DNA from: a bacterium
Lineage (GTDB): Bacteria > Bacillota > Clostridia > Oscillospirales > Oscillospiraceae
NCBI GenBank assembly: GCA_029009095.1
Contig: JAQXJT010000019.1
Location: 1-48,348 of the forward strand
Length of the DNA: 48,348 nucleotides
Direction: 5' to 3'
The position numbers were made by a program, and so were the translations under genes. Shown here one piece after another: positions 22,801-29,065 of the stretch (positions are counted from its first letter, which is position 1; each line of letters starts with the position of its first letter). The notes beneath the pieces are model-generated. The model was given only the letters and a program-made list of their open reading frames with translations, was not told the origin of the DNA and did no database searches.

Positions 22801-23843
22801 TGATCCGCATGATGGAGGATATGACCGGGGTAAACGCCCGGGAGATCCCGCTGGACGACAAGGAGACCATGGCCATCTTCACATCGCCCGCCCCTCTGGG
22901 GCTGCCGGACGACGATCCCATCATCGGCAAGACCGGCACCATCGGCGTGCCGGAGTTTGGCACCGCCTTTACCCGGCAGATGCTGGTGGATACCCAGCCC
23001 AAGCTGTTCAACACGCTCATCCGCCTCTCGGGCTTCTCCCACGGCACCGATGTGTGGGCCGGTAACATCCGCGATCTGGTAGTCAACAAGGTGGCCCCCG
23101 TTGACGACTGCGTGGGCTGCCGGGATGACATCATGGTCTACCTTATCGAAAAGGGCATGGAGCCCAAGCGGGCGTTTAAGTTCATGGAGGCCGTGCGCAA
23201 GGGCGCTATCCACAAGGGTAAGCCCTGGCCCGAGGGCATCGAGGAGGAGATGGCCAGGCTGGGCGTGCCCGAGTGGTGGGTGGAGTCCTGCCGGAAGATC
23301 CAGTACCTCTTCCCCAAGGCCCACGCGGTGGCCTATGTGACCATGGCTTTCCGCATCGCCTGGTTCAAGGTCCACGAGCCGCTGGCCTACTACAGCGCCT
23401 ATTTCTACCGCCGCAGCGAGAAGGACGGCTTCGATGCCGAGAGCATGATCGGCGGCATCGACGGCGTGAAGAAGAGGATCGCGGAGATCCGAAAGAACCC
23501 CGATCCCACTGCCAAGGAGGAGGGACTGCTGACCACGCTGGAATCGGTCTACGAGTTTTACCTCCGTGGCTTCACCTTCCTGCCCATCGACATCTGCAAA
23601 TCCGACGCCCGCCGCTTCCTGATCGAGGACGGGGCGCTGCGCCCGCCCTTTGTGTCCATCTCCGGTCTGGGCGAGGCCGCGGCGGAGGATCTCAAAAACT
23701 GCGACAAGGCCGCGCTGGTCTCCATTGAGGATGTCTCCAACGCCTGCCCCAAGGTTTCCCAGACCCATCTGGAGCAGCTGAAAAAGCTGGGCGCCTTCGG
23801 CGATCTACCCGAGCGCAGCCAGGTGAGCTTGTTCGATTTCTGA
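19848..23843 (+). CDS. polC: PolC-type DNA polymerase III alpha subunit
   Basis: The 1331-aa replicative polymerase of low-GC Gram-positives is about 100 residues shorter than the B. subtilis enzyme, mainly at the N-terminus. Domain order: short N-terminal domain, OB fold (~120-200), PHP domain beginning ELHLHTRYSALDALTD (~220) and interrupted by a DEDDh proofreading exonuclease (FDIETTGL near 305; HHRASDDAAVAGH near 445). The polymerase part follows, with a zinc finger (CPACK...CGAD...CPRCG), the catalytic PDIDLNFSG and the tail LSGFSHGTDVWAGNIRDL. The C-terminus SLFDF provides a beta-clamp-binding motif. It is the last gene of the pyrH operon, starting at ATG 19848 within ispG's stop. Confidence 0.96.
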   Translation: MEETAFLDIFPFCNSLSYCCGGLQQARVRNVVVSRQDMTMEATVWFAREPSAGERRAICERIAAEYGLTGVHIRPEFPQTLRVELPAEKSGGKKSGGKVLMGSPIKGSLTALGELDSTSGTVCVEGKVFATENKDTRKGSVLRFSITDYTGSLQVSQFFPKGADNSAVVGKIHEGQWLRVKGHVAMNRYEGDLGMTPVSIEEVDHPQRQDSGDEKRVELHLHTRYSALDALTDPTAAVKTAARWGHRAIAITDHGVAQAFPEVWHAGKKNHIKIIYGVEGYYVNDVDDMLTVNGDTALPLDCDFVAFDIETTGLDGEKDHITEIGAVLFSGGRVQKSYQTFVNPGVPIPPEIVTLTGITDRDVYDAPPEAKAVGEFLAFVGDRPLVAHNAQFDVGFIARVAAGAGLPFDPVYVDTLPLAQSLLPELKRHKLDAVSRALDLPDFRHHRASDDAAVAGHIFVELQQRLRERGAEKLADVEKICREARQGSGRHVRHIILLVRNKTGLKNLYELISKAHLEYFRKNPIIPKSLLLRYREGIIIGSACEAGEVFDAVFSHRSPAEQRRLAEFYDFLEIQPLCNNRFLLEEGRVRSEEELRELNRRIVALAKELGKPFCATGDVHFLEPEDEIYRHILQAARKFSDADRPLPLYFKTTDEMLEEFAYLGEEDCRAAVVSYPNAIADQVEEFELLPPDLYPPSIPHAAEDLERMVWDKTHELYGEDPPAIVADRVKEELDAILGRHYEVIYMSAQKLVQNSLEHGYLVGSRGSVGSSLVAYMSGITEVNSLPPHYRCPACKHSDFESVVNPETGEKYGCGADMPDRLCPRCGAKMAKEGFDIPFETFLGFGGDKVPDIDLNFSGEYQANAHKYTEELFGRDHVFRAGTIGTLAEKTAYGYVKKYLEERGLVVSKAEENRLAAGCVGVKRTTGQHPGGLVIIPQDMDVTDFCPVQHPADDNEGGIITTHFEYHSMEANLLKLDELGHDDPTMIRMMEDMTGVNAREIPLDDKETMAIFTSPAPLGLPDDDPIIGKTGTIGVPEFGTAFTRQMLVDTQPKLFNTLIRLSGFSHGTDVWAGNIRDLVVNKVAPVDDCVGCRDDIMVYLIEKGMEPKRAFKFMEAVRKGAIHKGKPWPEGIEEEMARLGVPEWWVESCRKIQYLFPKAHAVAYVTMAFRIAWFKVHEPLAYYSAYFYRRSEKDGFDAESMIGGIDGVKKRIAEIRKNPDPTAKEEGLLTTLESVYEFYLRGFTFLPIDICKSDARRFLIEDGALRPPFVSISGLGEAAAEDLKNCDKAALVSIEDVSNACPKVSQTHLEQLKKLGAFGDLPERSQVSLFDF

Positions 23844-23851
23844 AAACCGCC

Positions 23852-23882
23852 CATGCCGGACTCCCAGCAGGAGCCCGGCATG
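23852..23882 (+). terminator. hairpin after polC
   Basis: CATGCCGG and CCGGCATG form an 8-bp stem, extended by CTC/GAG, 9 bp past the polC stop. The following TTGCTTTGG is a poor U-tract, so this is a weak terminator or an mRNA 3' end structure. Confidence 0.5.
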
Positions 23883-23994
23883 TTGCTTTGGCAGGAAACG
23901 CATCACAAGCAGGGGAAAAAGGGAGATAACGCCCTTGAGACAGGAGCGCGTTATATTGAATTTGCATAAATTGTTAAAAATGCTTCCATTCCCC

Positions 23995-24023
23995 TTTACA
24001 TTTGCCCGGGCATCGTGTATAGT
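23995..24023 (+). promoter_or_regulatory. promoter of folT
   Basis: TTTACA (23995-24000), a 17-nt spacer and TATAGT (24018-24023) place the transcription start close to 24030, at the first bases of the riboswitch. Confidence 0.8.
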
Positions 24024-24027
24024 ACGG

Positions 24028-24126
24028 CTATCAGAGTAGAGGGTCCTGCGTGAAGTGCTGCCAGAATGGGGAGTTGTGTGGCAGACGAAGGACATTGTCC
24101 GCGATGGGATCTTCGCACCCGCTGCT
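24028..24126 (+). promoter_or_regulatory. tetrahydrofolate (THF) riboswitch
   Basis: The leader has the conserved blocks of the THF-I riboswitch in order: AGAGTAGA at the 5' end, GCGTGAAGTG, GAATGGGGAGTTG, ACGAAG, a GGACATTGTCC hairpin and GATGGGATCTTCGCACCCGCT at the 3' end. These match the described clostridial class by memory. It sits directly upstream of a folate-transporter S-component gene, the most common target of this class. Two candidate terminators follow (24171-24206 and 24227-24260), so control is probably by transcription termination when reduced folate is bound. Confidence 0.85.
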
Positions 24127-24170
24127 TCATAGGGAGAACTTCTCCTTTGTGCGGCAAGGAAACTGGTAGC

Positions 24171-24206
24171 GGCAGCGACCGTCTGCGCCGTCGTGCCTGC
24201 CTTTTT
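24171..24206 (+). terminator. riboswitch-controlled terminator 1 (candidate)
   Basis: GGCAGCGAC can pair with GTCGTGCCTGCC (with a bulge) followed by TTTTT. It lies 45 nt past the riboswitch core and is a candidate expression platform. Confidence 0.5.
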
Positions 24207-24226
24207 CGTGCTTTGACATATGGTTT

Positions 24227-24260
24227 GCTCCCCGGCGGTGGATCCGCGGGGGCTTTCTTT
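24227..24260 (+). terminator. riboswitch-controlled terminator 2 (candidate)
   Basis: GCTCCCCGGCGG pairs with CCGCGGGGGC around a short loop, followed by TTTCTTT. It is the stronger of the two hairpins before folT and ends 67 nt ahead of the ATG. Confidence 0.6.
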
Positions 24261-24327
24261 ATGTCCGAAAGGCGGGAAACGGGTCAGACAGCGCCGTGCC
24301 GCAAGCAAAAAAGGAGGAAAAACACCC

Positions 24328-25380
24328 ATGAGAAAAGAAAAAAGTACCGCCCTCTATCCCCATCCCTTCAGCAGAGCCTACTGGCGCGATGCCGCCGCGG
24401 AAATGAAGGACACCCGTATGCTGGTGTTCGCCGCGCTGATGATCGCCCTGCGCGTGGCGCTGAAGTTTGTGGCCATTCCCCTGGCGCCCAACCTGAAGAT
24501 CAACACCGCCTTCCTGGCCAACGCCATGGGCGCCATGGTCTTTGGCCCCGTTATGTCCATTTTTGCCGCCGCTGTCTCCGATTTTCTGGGCGTGTTGCTG
24601 ATGGGCGACACCTATTTTCCGCCCTTCGTGCTCACCGAGATCGCCGGCTCCCTGATTTTTGCACTGTTCCTCTACCGGGCCAGGCTGACTCCCACCCGGG
24701 TGATGCTCTCCCGCTTCTGCATCTGCTTCTTTGTGAACGTCCTGCTCCAGACGCCCCTGATGATGCTCTACTATAAGATCGTGCTGGGCAAGACCGGTTA
24801 TGTGCTGACCATTCCCCACATTCTCAAGAACCTCTTCATGTTCCCCGTGGAGAGCGTGCTGCTGACCCTGTTCCTGAAGATGGTACTGCCCATCTCCACC
24901 AGGGCGGGGCTTACTTACGACAAGGAGAAGGCGCTGCACTTTGAAAAGAAACAGGTCATGCAGCTGGTGGGCTTGTTCCTGGTGGGCACCGTGTGCGTTT
25001 TCGCTTACCTGAACTACTACTACCGCACCACCTCCCTCAGCGCCAGCTACACCGCTGAGGAGCGCTACGAGCACAACTGCCGCATGGCGGAGATCGTGGA
25101 TGAGAACACGGAGGAACATGAGGGCGAGACTCTGGTGGCCACCGTGGAGAGTGCCTATAAGAAGTTCCTGGGCCACGAGATCACCTACAACGTGGCTGTC
25201 TACGCCGTGGACGAGGAGGCTCTGGCGGGCTACGACAAGGATCTGGAGGCCATCCGCGGGATGTCCAAGTCCAAAGCCAAGGCCGTGGCCGAGGACGGCG
25301 TCATGGAGCGCTTCACCGGCGCCACCATCGTGGTGAACGAGAACACCGGCGAGGTGTTGAGCTGCGAATTCACCGACTGA
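24328..25380 (+). CDS. folT: folate ECF transporter S-component FolT with extra C-terminal domain
   Basis: The product is 350 aa from ATG 24328 (SD AAGGAGG, 8 nt upstream). Residues ~30-220 are a typical ECF S-component: six hydrophobic segments beginning TRMLVFAALMIALRVALKFVAIPL, then KINTAFLANAMGAMVFGPVMSIFAAAVSD and FPPFVLTEIAGSLIFALFLYR. It captures folate in the membrane and works with a shared EcfT-EcfA-EcfA' module encoded elsewhere. Stand-alone FolT proteins are about 170-190 aa. This one adds a further membrane helix (VMQLVGLFLVGTVCVFAYLNYY) and about 115 hydrophilic residues probably outside the cell, ending in FTGATIVVNENTGEVLSCEF, which vaguely recalls PepSY-like strands. The role of the extension is unknown. 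The THF riboswitch upstream supports the folate assignment. Confidence 0.88.
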   Translation: MRKEKSTALYPHPFSRAYWRDAAAEMKDTRMLVFAALMIALRVALKFVAIPLAPNLKINTAFLANAMGAMVFGPVMSIFAAAVSDFLGVLLMGDTYFPPFVLTEIAGSLIFALFLYRARLTPTRVMLSRFCICFFVNVLLQTPLMMLYYKIVLGKTGYVLTIPHILKNLFMFPVESVLLTLFLKMVLPISTRAGLTYDKEKALHFEKKQVMQLVGLFLVGTVCVFAYLNYYYRTTSLSASYTAEERYEHNCRMAEIVDENTEEHEGETLVATVESAYKKFLGHEITYNVAVYAVDEEALAGYDKDLEAIRGMSKSKAKAVAEDGVMERFTGATIVVNENTGEVLSCEFTD

Positions 25381-25431
25381 ATCCATGGAGGGCGCGCTGC
25401 ATCCGGCACGCCCCTCCTGATCAATACGAAG

Positions 25432-25470
25432 AAAGCTCCCGTTTCCCCCGGAGGGGAAGCGGGAGCTTTT
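25432..25470. terminator. bidirectional terminator between folT and pth
   Basis: AAAGCTCCCGTTTCCCC and GGGGAAGCGGGAGCTTTT form a long, nearly perfect stem flanked by A and T runs, serving folT on the plus strand and pth on the minus strand. A second GC-rich hairpin (25387-25417) lies just before it. Confidence 0.85.
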
Positions 25471-25473
25471 CGC

Positions 25474-26067
25474 TCAGCAATTATATTTGTTCATGGCCTT
25501 CTGCACACCCTCCGAGATGCAGCACTCGATGGCGTCCGCCGCCTTTCTGGCCGCCTCGGAGAAAGCCTCGGCGTCGGCGTTGCGGATGACGCCCAGCACC
25601 CAGTCGGCCATGTCGTAATCCGGGTGGGGCGGCGCGCCCACGCCCAGACGGAGCCGGGGAAACTGGTCGGTGCCCAACTGGGCGATGATGTTCTTCAGCC
25701 CGTTGTGGCCTCCGGCGCTGCCGCCGGGACGGAGACGCAGCCGCCCGGGAGCGAGGGCCACTTCGTCGGAGACCACAAGGATATGCTCGGGGGAGACTTT
25801 GTAAAAGTCTGCCGTGGGCCGCACGGCCTCCCCGGAGAGGTTCATATAGGTTTGGGGCTTCATCAGCAGCACCTTCTGCCCGCCGATGGTGCACTGGGCG
25901 GTGAGAGCCCGGTTTTTCAGTCGGTTCACGCTGACGCCCAGCTTCTTCTCCAGCACATCGCAGACCATGAAGCCCGCGTTGTGCCGGGTGCCCTCATAGC
26001 GGGGCCCGGGGTTGCCCAGAAATACCACCAGCCACTGTACGCCGCCGCGGTCGGAGAGCAGTCCCAT
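25474..26067 (-). CDS. pth: peptidyl-tRNA hydrolase
   Basis: The 197-aa product cleaves peptidyl-tRNA released from stalled ribosomes, recycling tRNA. Motifs are FLGNPGPRYEGTRHNAGFMVCD (with the catalytic His), MKPQTYMNLSGEAV, and DEVALAPGRLRLRPGGSAGGHNGLKNI. The N-terminus is a few residues longer than usual. Its ATG overlaps the prs stop by one base (TGATG), indicating a coupled prs-pth operon, a common Firmicutes arrangement. Confidence 0.95.
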   Translation of the reverse strand: MGLLSDRGGVQWLVVFLGNPGPRYEGTRHNAGFMVCDVLEKKLGVSVNRLKNRALTAQCTIGGQKVLLMKPQTYMNLSGEAVRPTADFYKVSPEHILVVSDEVALAPGRLRLRPGGSAGGHNGLKNIIAQLGTDQFPRLRLGVGAPPHPDYDMADWVLGVIRNADAEAFSEAARKAADAIECCISEGVQKAMNKYNC

Positions 26068-27020
26068 CAGTCGAAGAGAGAGGAGATGGACACGTCATCG
26101 TGGATGCGCCGGATGGCCTCGGAGAGCATGGTGGCGGTGGAGATATACCGGATCTTGGGGTCGGCATCCTTGGCGGGAATGGTGTCGGCCAGCAGCAGCT
26201 CCTTGATGTAGCTCTGGCTGATGCGCTCGTGGGCGGGGCCGGAGAGCACGCCGTGGGAAGCGCAGGCGTAGACTTCCTTGGCACCGCCGATCTCCACCAG
26301 CGCCTTGGCGGCGCCGCAGAGAGAACCGGCCGTATCCACCATGTCGTCGAGGATGATGCAGGTCTTGCCCCGAACGTCGCCGATGATGTTCATGACCTCG
26401 GACTGGTTGGCCTTCTCCCGGCGCTTGTCCACAATGGCCAGACTGAGATCCAGCTTCATGGCGAAGTTGCGGGCCCGGGCCACGCTGCCCACGTCGGGGG
26501 AGACCACCATCACGTCGTCGTTGCCCTTGCCAAAGCGCTCGGTGTAGCTTTTGACAAAGAGGGGAGCGCCCCGGAGGTTGTCCACAGGGATGTCAAAGAA
26601 GCCCTGGATCTGGTCGGCGTGGAGGTCGATGGTCAGTACGCGGTCGGCGCCGGCGGCCTCCAGCAGGTTGGCCACCAGCTTGGCGGAGATGGGGTCGCGG
26701 GCCTTTGCTTTCCGGTCCTGACGGGCATAGCCGAAATAGGGGATGACGGCGGTGATGCGCTTGGCGCTGGCCCGGCGCATGGCGTCGATCATCACAAGAA
26801 GCTCCATGAGATGGTCGTTGACGGGGCCGCAGGTAGGCTGGATGAGGAAGACGTCCGCACCGCGGACGGGTTCGTAGACAGAGACGGAGCACTCGCCGTC
26901 GGCGAAGCGCTTGACCTCCATGTTGCCGAGCTCTACGCCCAGCTCCTTGCAGATCGCCTCAGCCAGAGGGCGATTGGCGTTGCCGCTGAAAACCTTGACT
27001 ACTTTACCGTTGGAAACCAC
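26067..27020 (-). CDS. prs: ribose-phosphate pyrophosphokinase
   Basis: The product makes PRPP from ribose 5-phosphate and ATP for nucleotide, His and Trp synthesis. Seen are KVFSGNANRPLAEAI, FADGECSVSVYEPVRGADVFLIQPTCGPVNDHLMELL, the flexible-loop and ATP-site YFGYARQDRKAKARDPISAKLVANLL, the metal-site DLHADQIQGFFDIPVDNL, and the PRPP loop CIILDDMVDTAGSL. The start is uncertain. GTG 27020 (317 aa) has AAGGTGA upstream at good spacing; GTG 27032 (321 aa) is the longest option but abuts its SD. It is co-transcribed with pth, and a small ATGCCGC/GCGGCAT hairpin lies in its leader (27059-27074). Confidence 0.95.
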   Translation of the reverse strand: MVSNGKVVKVFSGNANRPLAEAICKELGVELGNMEVKRFADGECSVSVYEPVRGADVFLIQPTCGPVNDHLMELLVMIDAMRRASAKRITAVIPYFGYARQDRKAKARDPISAKLVANLLEAAGADRVLTIDLHADQIQGFFDIPVDNLRGAPLFVKSYTERFGKGNDDVMVVSPDVGSVARARNFAMKLDLSLAIVDKRREKANQSEVMNIIGDVRGKTCIILDDMVDTAGSLCGAAKALVEIGGAKEVYACASHGVLSGPAHERISQSYIKELLLADTIPAKDADPKIRYISTATMLSEAIRRIHDDVSISSLFD

Positions 27021-27247
27021 TTCAATAATCACCTTTCTATATTCATTTACTTTTCCTTTATGCCGCAGGCGGCATCTTAACCCAAGGATACTATATCACT
27101 TTTTTTGCGGAATGGAAGAGGGGGGATTTTTTTTCTTTCGATTTGTGACATGTGCGAAAATTGGACAGGATTTTTCGGCAATATGCCGGGACGCGGGCGG
27201 CGGGAAGCGAAAAACTCCGCGCCGCGGAAAGGAGCGGAGAATTTTTC

Positions 27248-27276
27248 TTTACAAGCGGGCAATTATTGGATATAAT
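27248..27276 (+). promoter_or_regulatory. promoter of prfB
   Basis: TTTACA (27248-27253), a 17-nt spacer and TATAAT (27271-27276) form a near-consensus sigma-A promoter. The leader would be only about 28 nt. The preceding 27033-27240 is AT-rich and otherwise shows only the prs leader. Confidence 0.85.
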
Positions 27277-27310
27277 AAAACGCTACTATATAGAAGGAAT
27301 GATGGTCACC

Positions 27311-28417
27311 ATGCTCGAATTTGAAGAATATAAGATCAAGCTCAACAACCTCAGGCCCACGCTGCTGGAGCTGGGCGACGCGCTGAAGCTGGACGAGGCG
27401 CGGCGGGAGGCGGCTTCTCTGGAGGAGGAGAGCGCCCAGCCGGGCTTCTGGAACGATGTGCAGCACTCCCAGCAGGTGCAGCAGCGCCTCAAACAGCTCA
27501 AGAGCAAGTGTGAGAACTACGAGAAACTCCAGGGCTCCTGGGACGATATCTACACCATGTGCGAGATGGCGCTGGAAGAGAACGACGAGAGCCTTCTGCC
27601 CGAAGTGCAGGAGGAGTTTGAGGCGTTCACGGAGAAGCTGGAGTCCACCCGCCTTACCACGCTCCTCACCGGCGAGTACGACGCCAACAACTGCATCCTG
27701 ACGCTGCACCCCGGTGCCGGCGGCACGGAGGCCCAGGACTGGGCGCAGATGCTCTACAGAATGTACACCCGCTGGACCGAGCGCCACGGCTATAAGTACA
27801 CGCTGATGGACTGGCAGGACGGGGACGAGGCGGGCATCAAGTCCGCCACCATCAAGATCGAGGGCGAGAACGCCTACGGCTTCCTGAAGAGCGAGAACGG
27901 CGTGCACCGTCTGGTGCGGATCTCTCCCTTTGACGCCTCCGGCCGCCGCCAGACCAGCTTCGCCGCCGTGGAGGTCATGCCCGAGATCACCAACGACACG
28001 GAGATCGAGCTGCGGGACGAGGACATCAAGATGGATGTGTACCGTTCCTCCGGCGCCGGCGGCCAGAAGGTCAACAAGACCTCCTCTGCCGTCCGTCTGA
28101 CCCACCTGCCCACGGGCATCGTGGTCTCTTCCCAGGTGGAGCGCAGCCATTTCCAGAATCTGGAAAACTGCAAGGAGATGCTCCGGGCCAAGCTGGCGGA
28201 GATCAAGGAGCGGGAGCACCTGGAGAAGATCAGCGACATCAAGGGCGTGCAGATGAAGATCGACTTCGGCAGCGCCATTCGCTCCTATGTGTTCATGCCT
28301 TACACCCTCGCCAAGGACGCCCGCACGGGATTTGAAAACGGCAACATCCAGAACGTTATGGACGGGGATATCGATGGCTTTATCAACGCCTATCTGGCCA
28401 TGAAGGCGGGACACTGA
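27311..28417 (+). CDS. prfB: peptide chain release factor 2
   Basis: The 368-aa product recognises UGA and UAA. The codon-reading SPF motif is in RISPFDASGRRQTSF and the catalytic GGQ in YRSSGAGGQKVNKTSSAVRL. Possible starts are ATG 27299, 27302 and 27311; 27311 places GAAGGA 12 nt upstream and fits family N-termini. The early region reads straight through with no UGA, so the programmed +1 frameshift that autoregulates prfB in many bacteria is absent. The N-terminal third is the helical superfamily domain with FWNDVQHSQQVQQRLKQLKS. Confidence 0.95.
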   Translation: MLEFEEYKIKLNNLRPTLLELGDALKLDEARREAASLEEESAQPGFWNDVQHSQQVQQRLKQLKSKCENYEKLQGSWDDIYTMCEMALEENDESLLPEVQEEFEAFTEKLESTRLTTLLTGEYDANNCILTLHPGAGGTEAQDWAQMLYRMYTRWTERHGYKYTLMDWQDGDEAGIKSATIKIEGENAYGFLKSENGVHRLVRISPFDASGRRQTSFAAVEVMPEITNDTEIELRDEDIKMDVYRSSGAGGQKVNKTSSAVRLTHLPTGIVVSSQVERSHFQNLENCKEMLRAKLAEIKEREHLEKISDIKGVQMKIDFGSAIRSYVFMPYTLAKDARTGFENGNIQNVMDGDIDGFINAYLAMKAGH

Positions 28418-28422
28418 GATAC

Positions 28423-28464
28423 GGCAAAAGACCTGTTTCCCCCCGGGGAGACGGGTCTTTTGCC
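28423..28464 (+). terminator. terminator of prfB
   Basis: GGCAAAAGACCTGTTTCCCC pairs with GGGGAGACGGGTCTTTTGCC immediately after the prfB stop. The TTTT lies at the top of the 3' arm. Confidence 0.75.
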
Positions 28465-28473
28465 TGTGCGTAC

Positions 28474-28509
28474 AAAAAACGCGGAGGCATGAAAACCTTC
28501 GCGTTTTTT
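28474..28509. terminator. bidirectional terminator between prfB and the SASP gene
   Basis: AAAAAACGCG and CGCGTTTTTT form a perfect outer stem with an AGG/CCT inner pair. It ends in T-runs on both strands, so it can stop transcripts from prfB and from the SASP gene. Confidence 0.8.
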
Positions 28510-28569
28510 GCCGGATGGCGGGTATGCTATCCGTGAAATGATCTATGAGGTCTCAGAAAGGAACCGCAG

Positions 28570-28770
28570 TTACTGAATGCCGTTCTCGTACGCCTCGATC
28601 ATCTTCTTGACCATCTGGCCGCCGATGGAGCCGGCCTGCTTGGAGGTCAGTTCGCCGTTGTAGCCATTGTTGAGGGTGACGCCCACCTGAGAGGCGGCCT
28701 CCATCTTGAAACGATCCATAGCCTCGCGGGCCTGAGGATTGACAAGCTTGTTGCTGGACTTGCTGCTCAT
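28570..28770 (-). CDS. small acid-soluble spore protein, alpha/beta type
   Basis: The 66-aa product starts at ATG 28770 with AAGGAG 10 nt upstream; an in-frame extension to 28803 lacks this. The sequence has both family signatures: NPQAREAMDRFKMEAASQVGV and LTSKQAGSIGGQMVKKMIEAYE. These proteins coat and straighten spore DNA, protecting it from UV and heat, and are degraded by the GPR protease at germination; the usual cleavage site Glu-(Ile/Phe)-Ala appears here as Glu-Ala-Ala. A sigma-G-like promoter upstream fits forespore expression. This gene is the clearest sign that the organism sporulates. Confidence 0.95.
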   Translation of the reverse strand: MSSKSSNKLVNPQAREAMDRFKMEAASQVGVTLNNGYNGELTSKQAGSIGGQMVKKMIEAYENGIQ

Positions 28771-28813
28771 TGCATTACATCTCCTTTTGATGGATTGGGT
28801 CATTGCCCGAGAG

Positions 28814-28842
28814 TATCATGGCTTTTCCGGGGGAAGATATGC
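28814..28842 (-). promoter_or_regulatory. candidate sigma-G promoter of the SASP gene
   Basis: On the minus strand GCATA (28842-28838), a 17-nt spacer and CATGATA (28820-28814) match the forespore sigma-G pattern (-10 of CATnnTA type). It is about 44 nt ahead of the start codon. Confidence 0.55.
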
Positions 28843-28999
28843 GTATAGGAGCGGATGCAAGTTTTGGATGAGCAGGCGGGGGAAAGCGCGGCGGGCGCCG
28901 TGCATACCGCTTTCCGCTGATTTTTGAAGATCTGCTTTTCCATGCCTGCCTCACAGGATGGAGGAAGCGGCGTACAGCCCACGCGTATCCTGCCGCCTG

Positions 29000-29048
29000 A
29001 AAAAAAGGAACGCCGGGGGGTGGAGACCCTCTCGGACGTTCCTCTTTT
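29000..29048 (-). terminator. terminator of the CotH gene
   Basis: GGAACG/CGTTCC closes a GC-rich stem (inner CCG/CGG and GGGT/ACCC pairs). It is followed on the minus strand by a run of six to seven T, 18 bp after the CotH stop. Confidence 0.75.
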
Positions 29049-29065
29049 CATTCCCTTGCCGGCGT

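Noticed and set aside
24066-24776. Plus-strand frame over the THF riboswitch and early folT
   Set aside because: It covers non-coding riboswitch and terminators and runs out of frame in folT. No family likeness.
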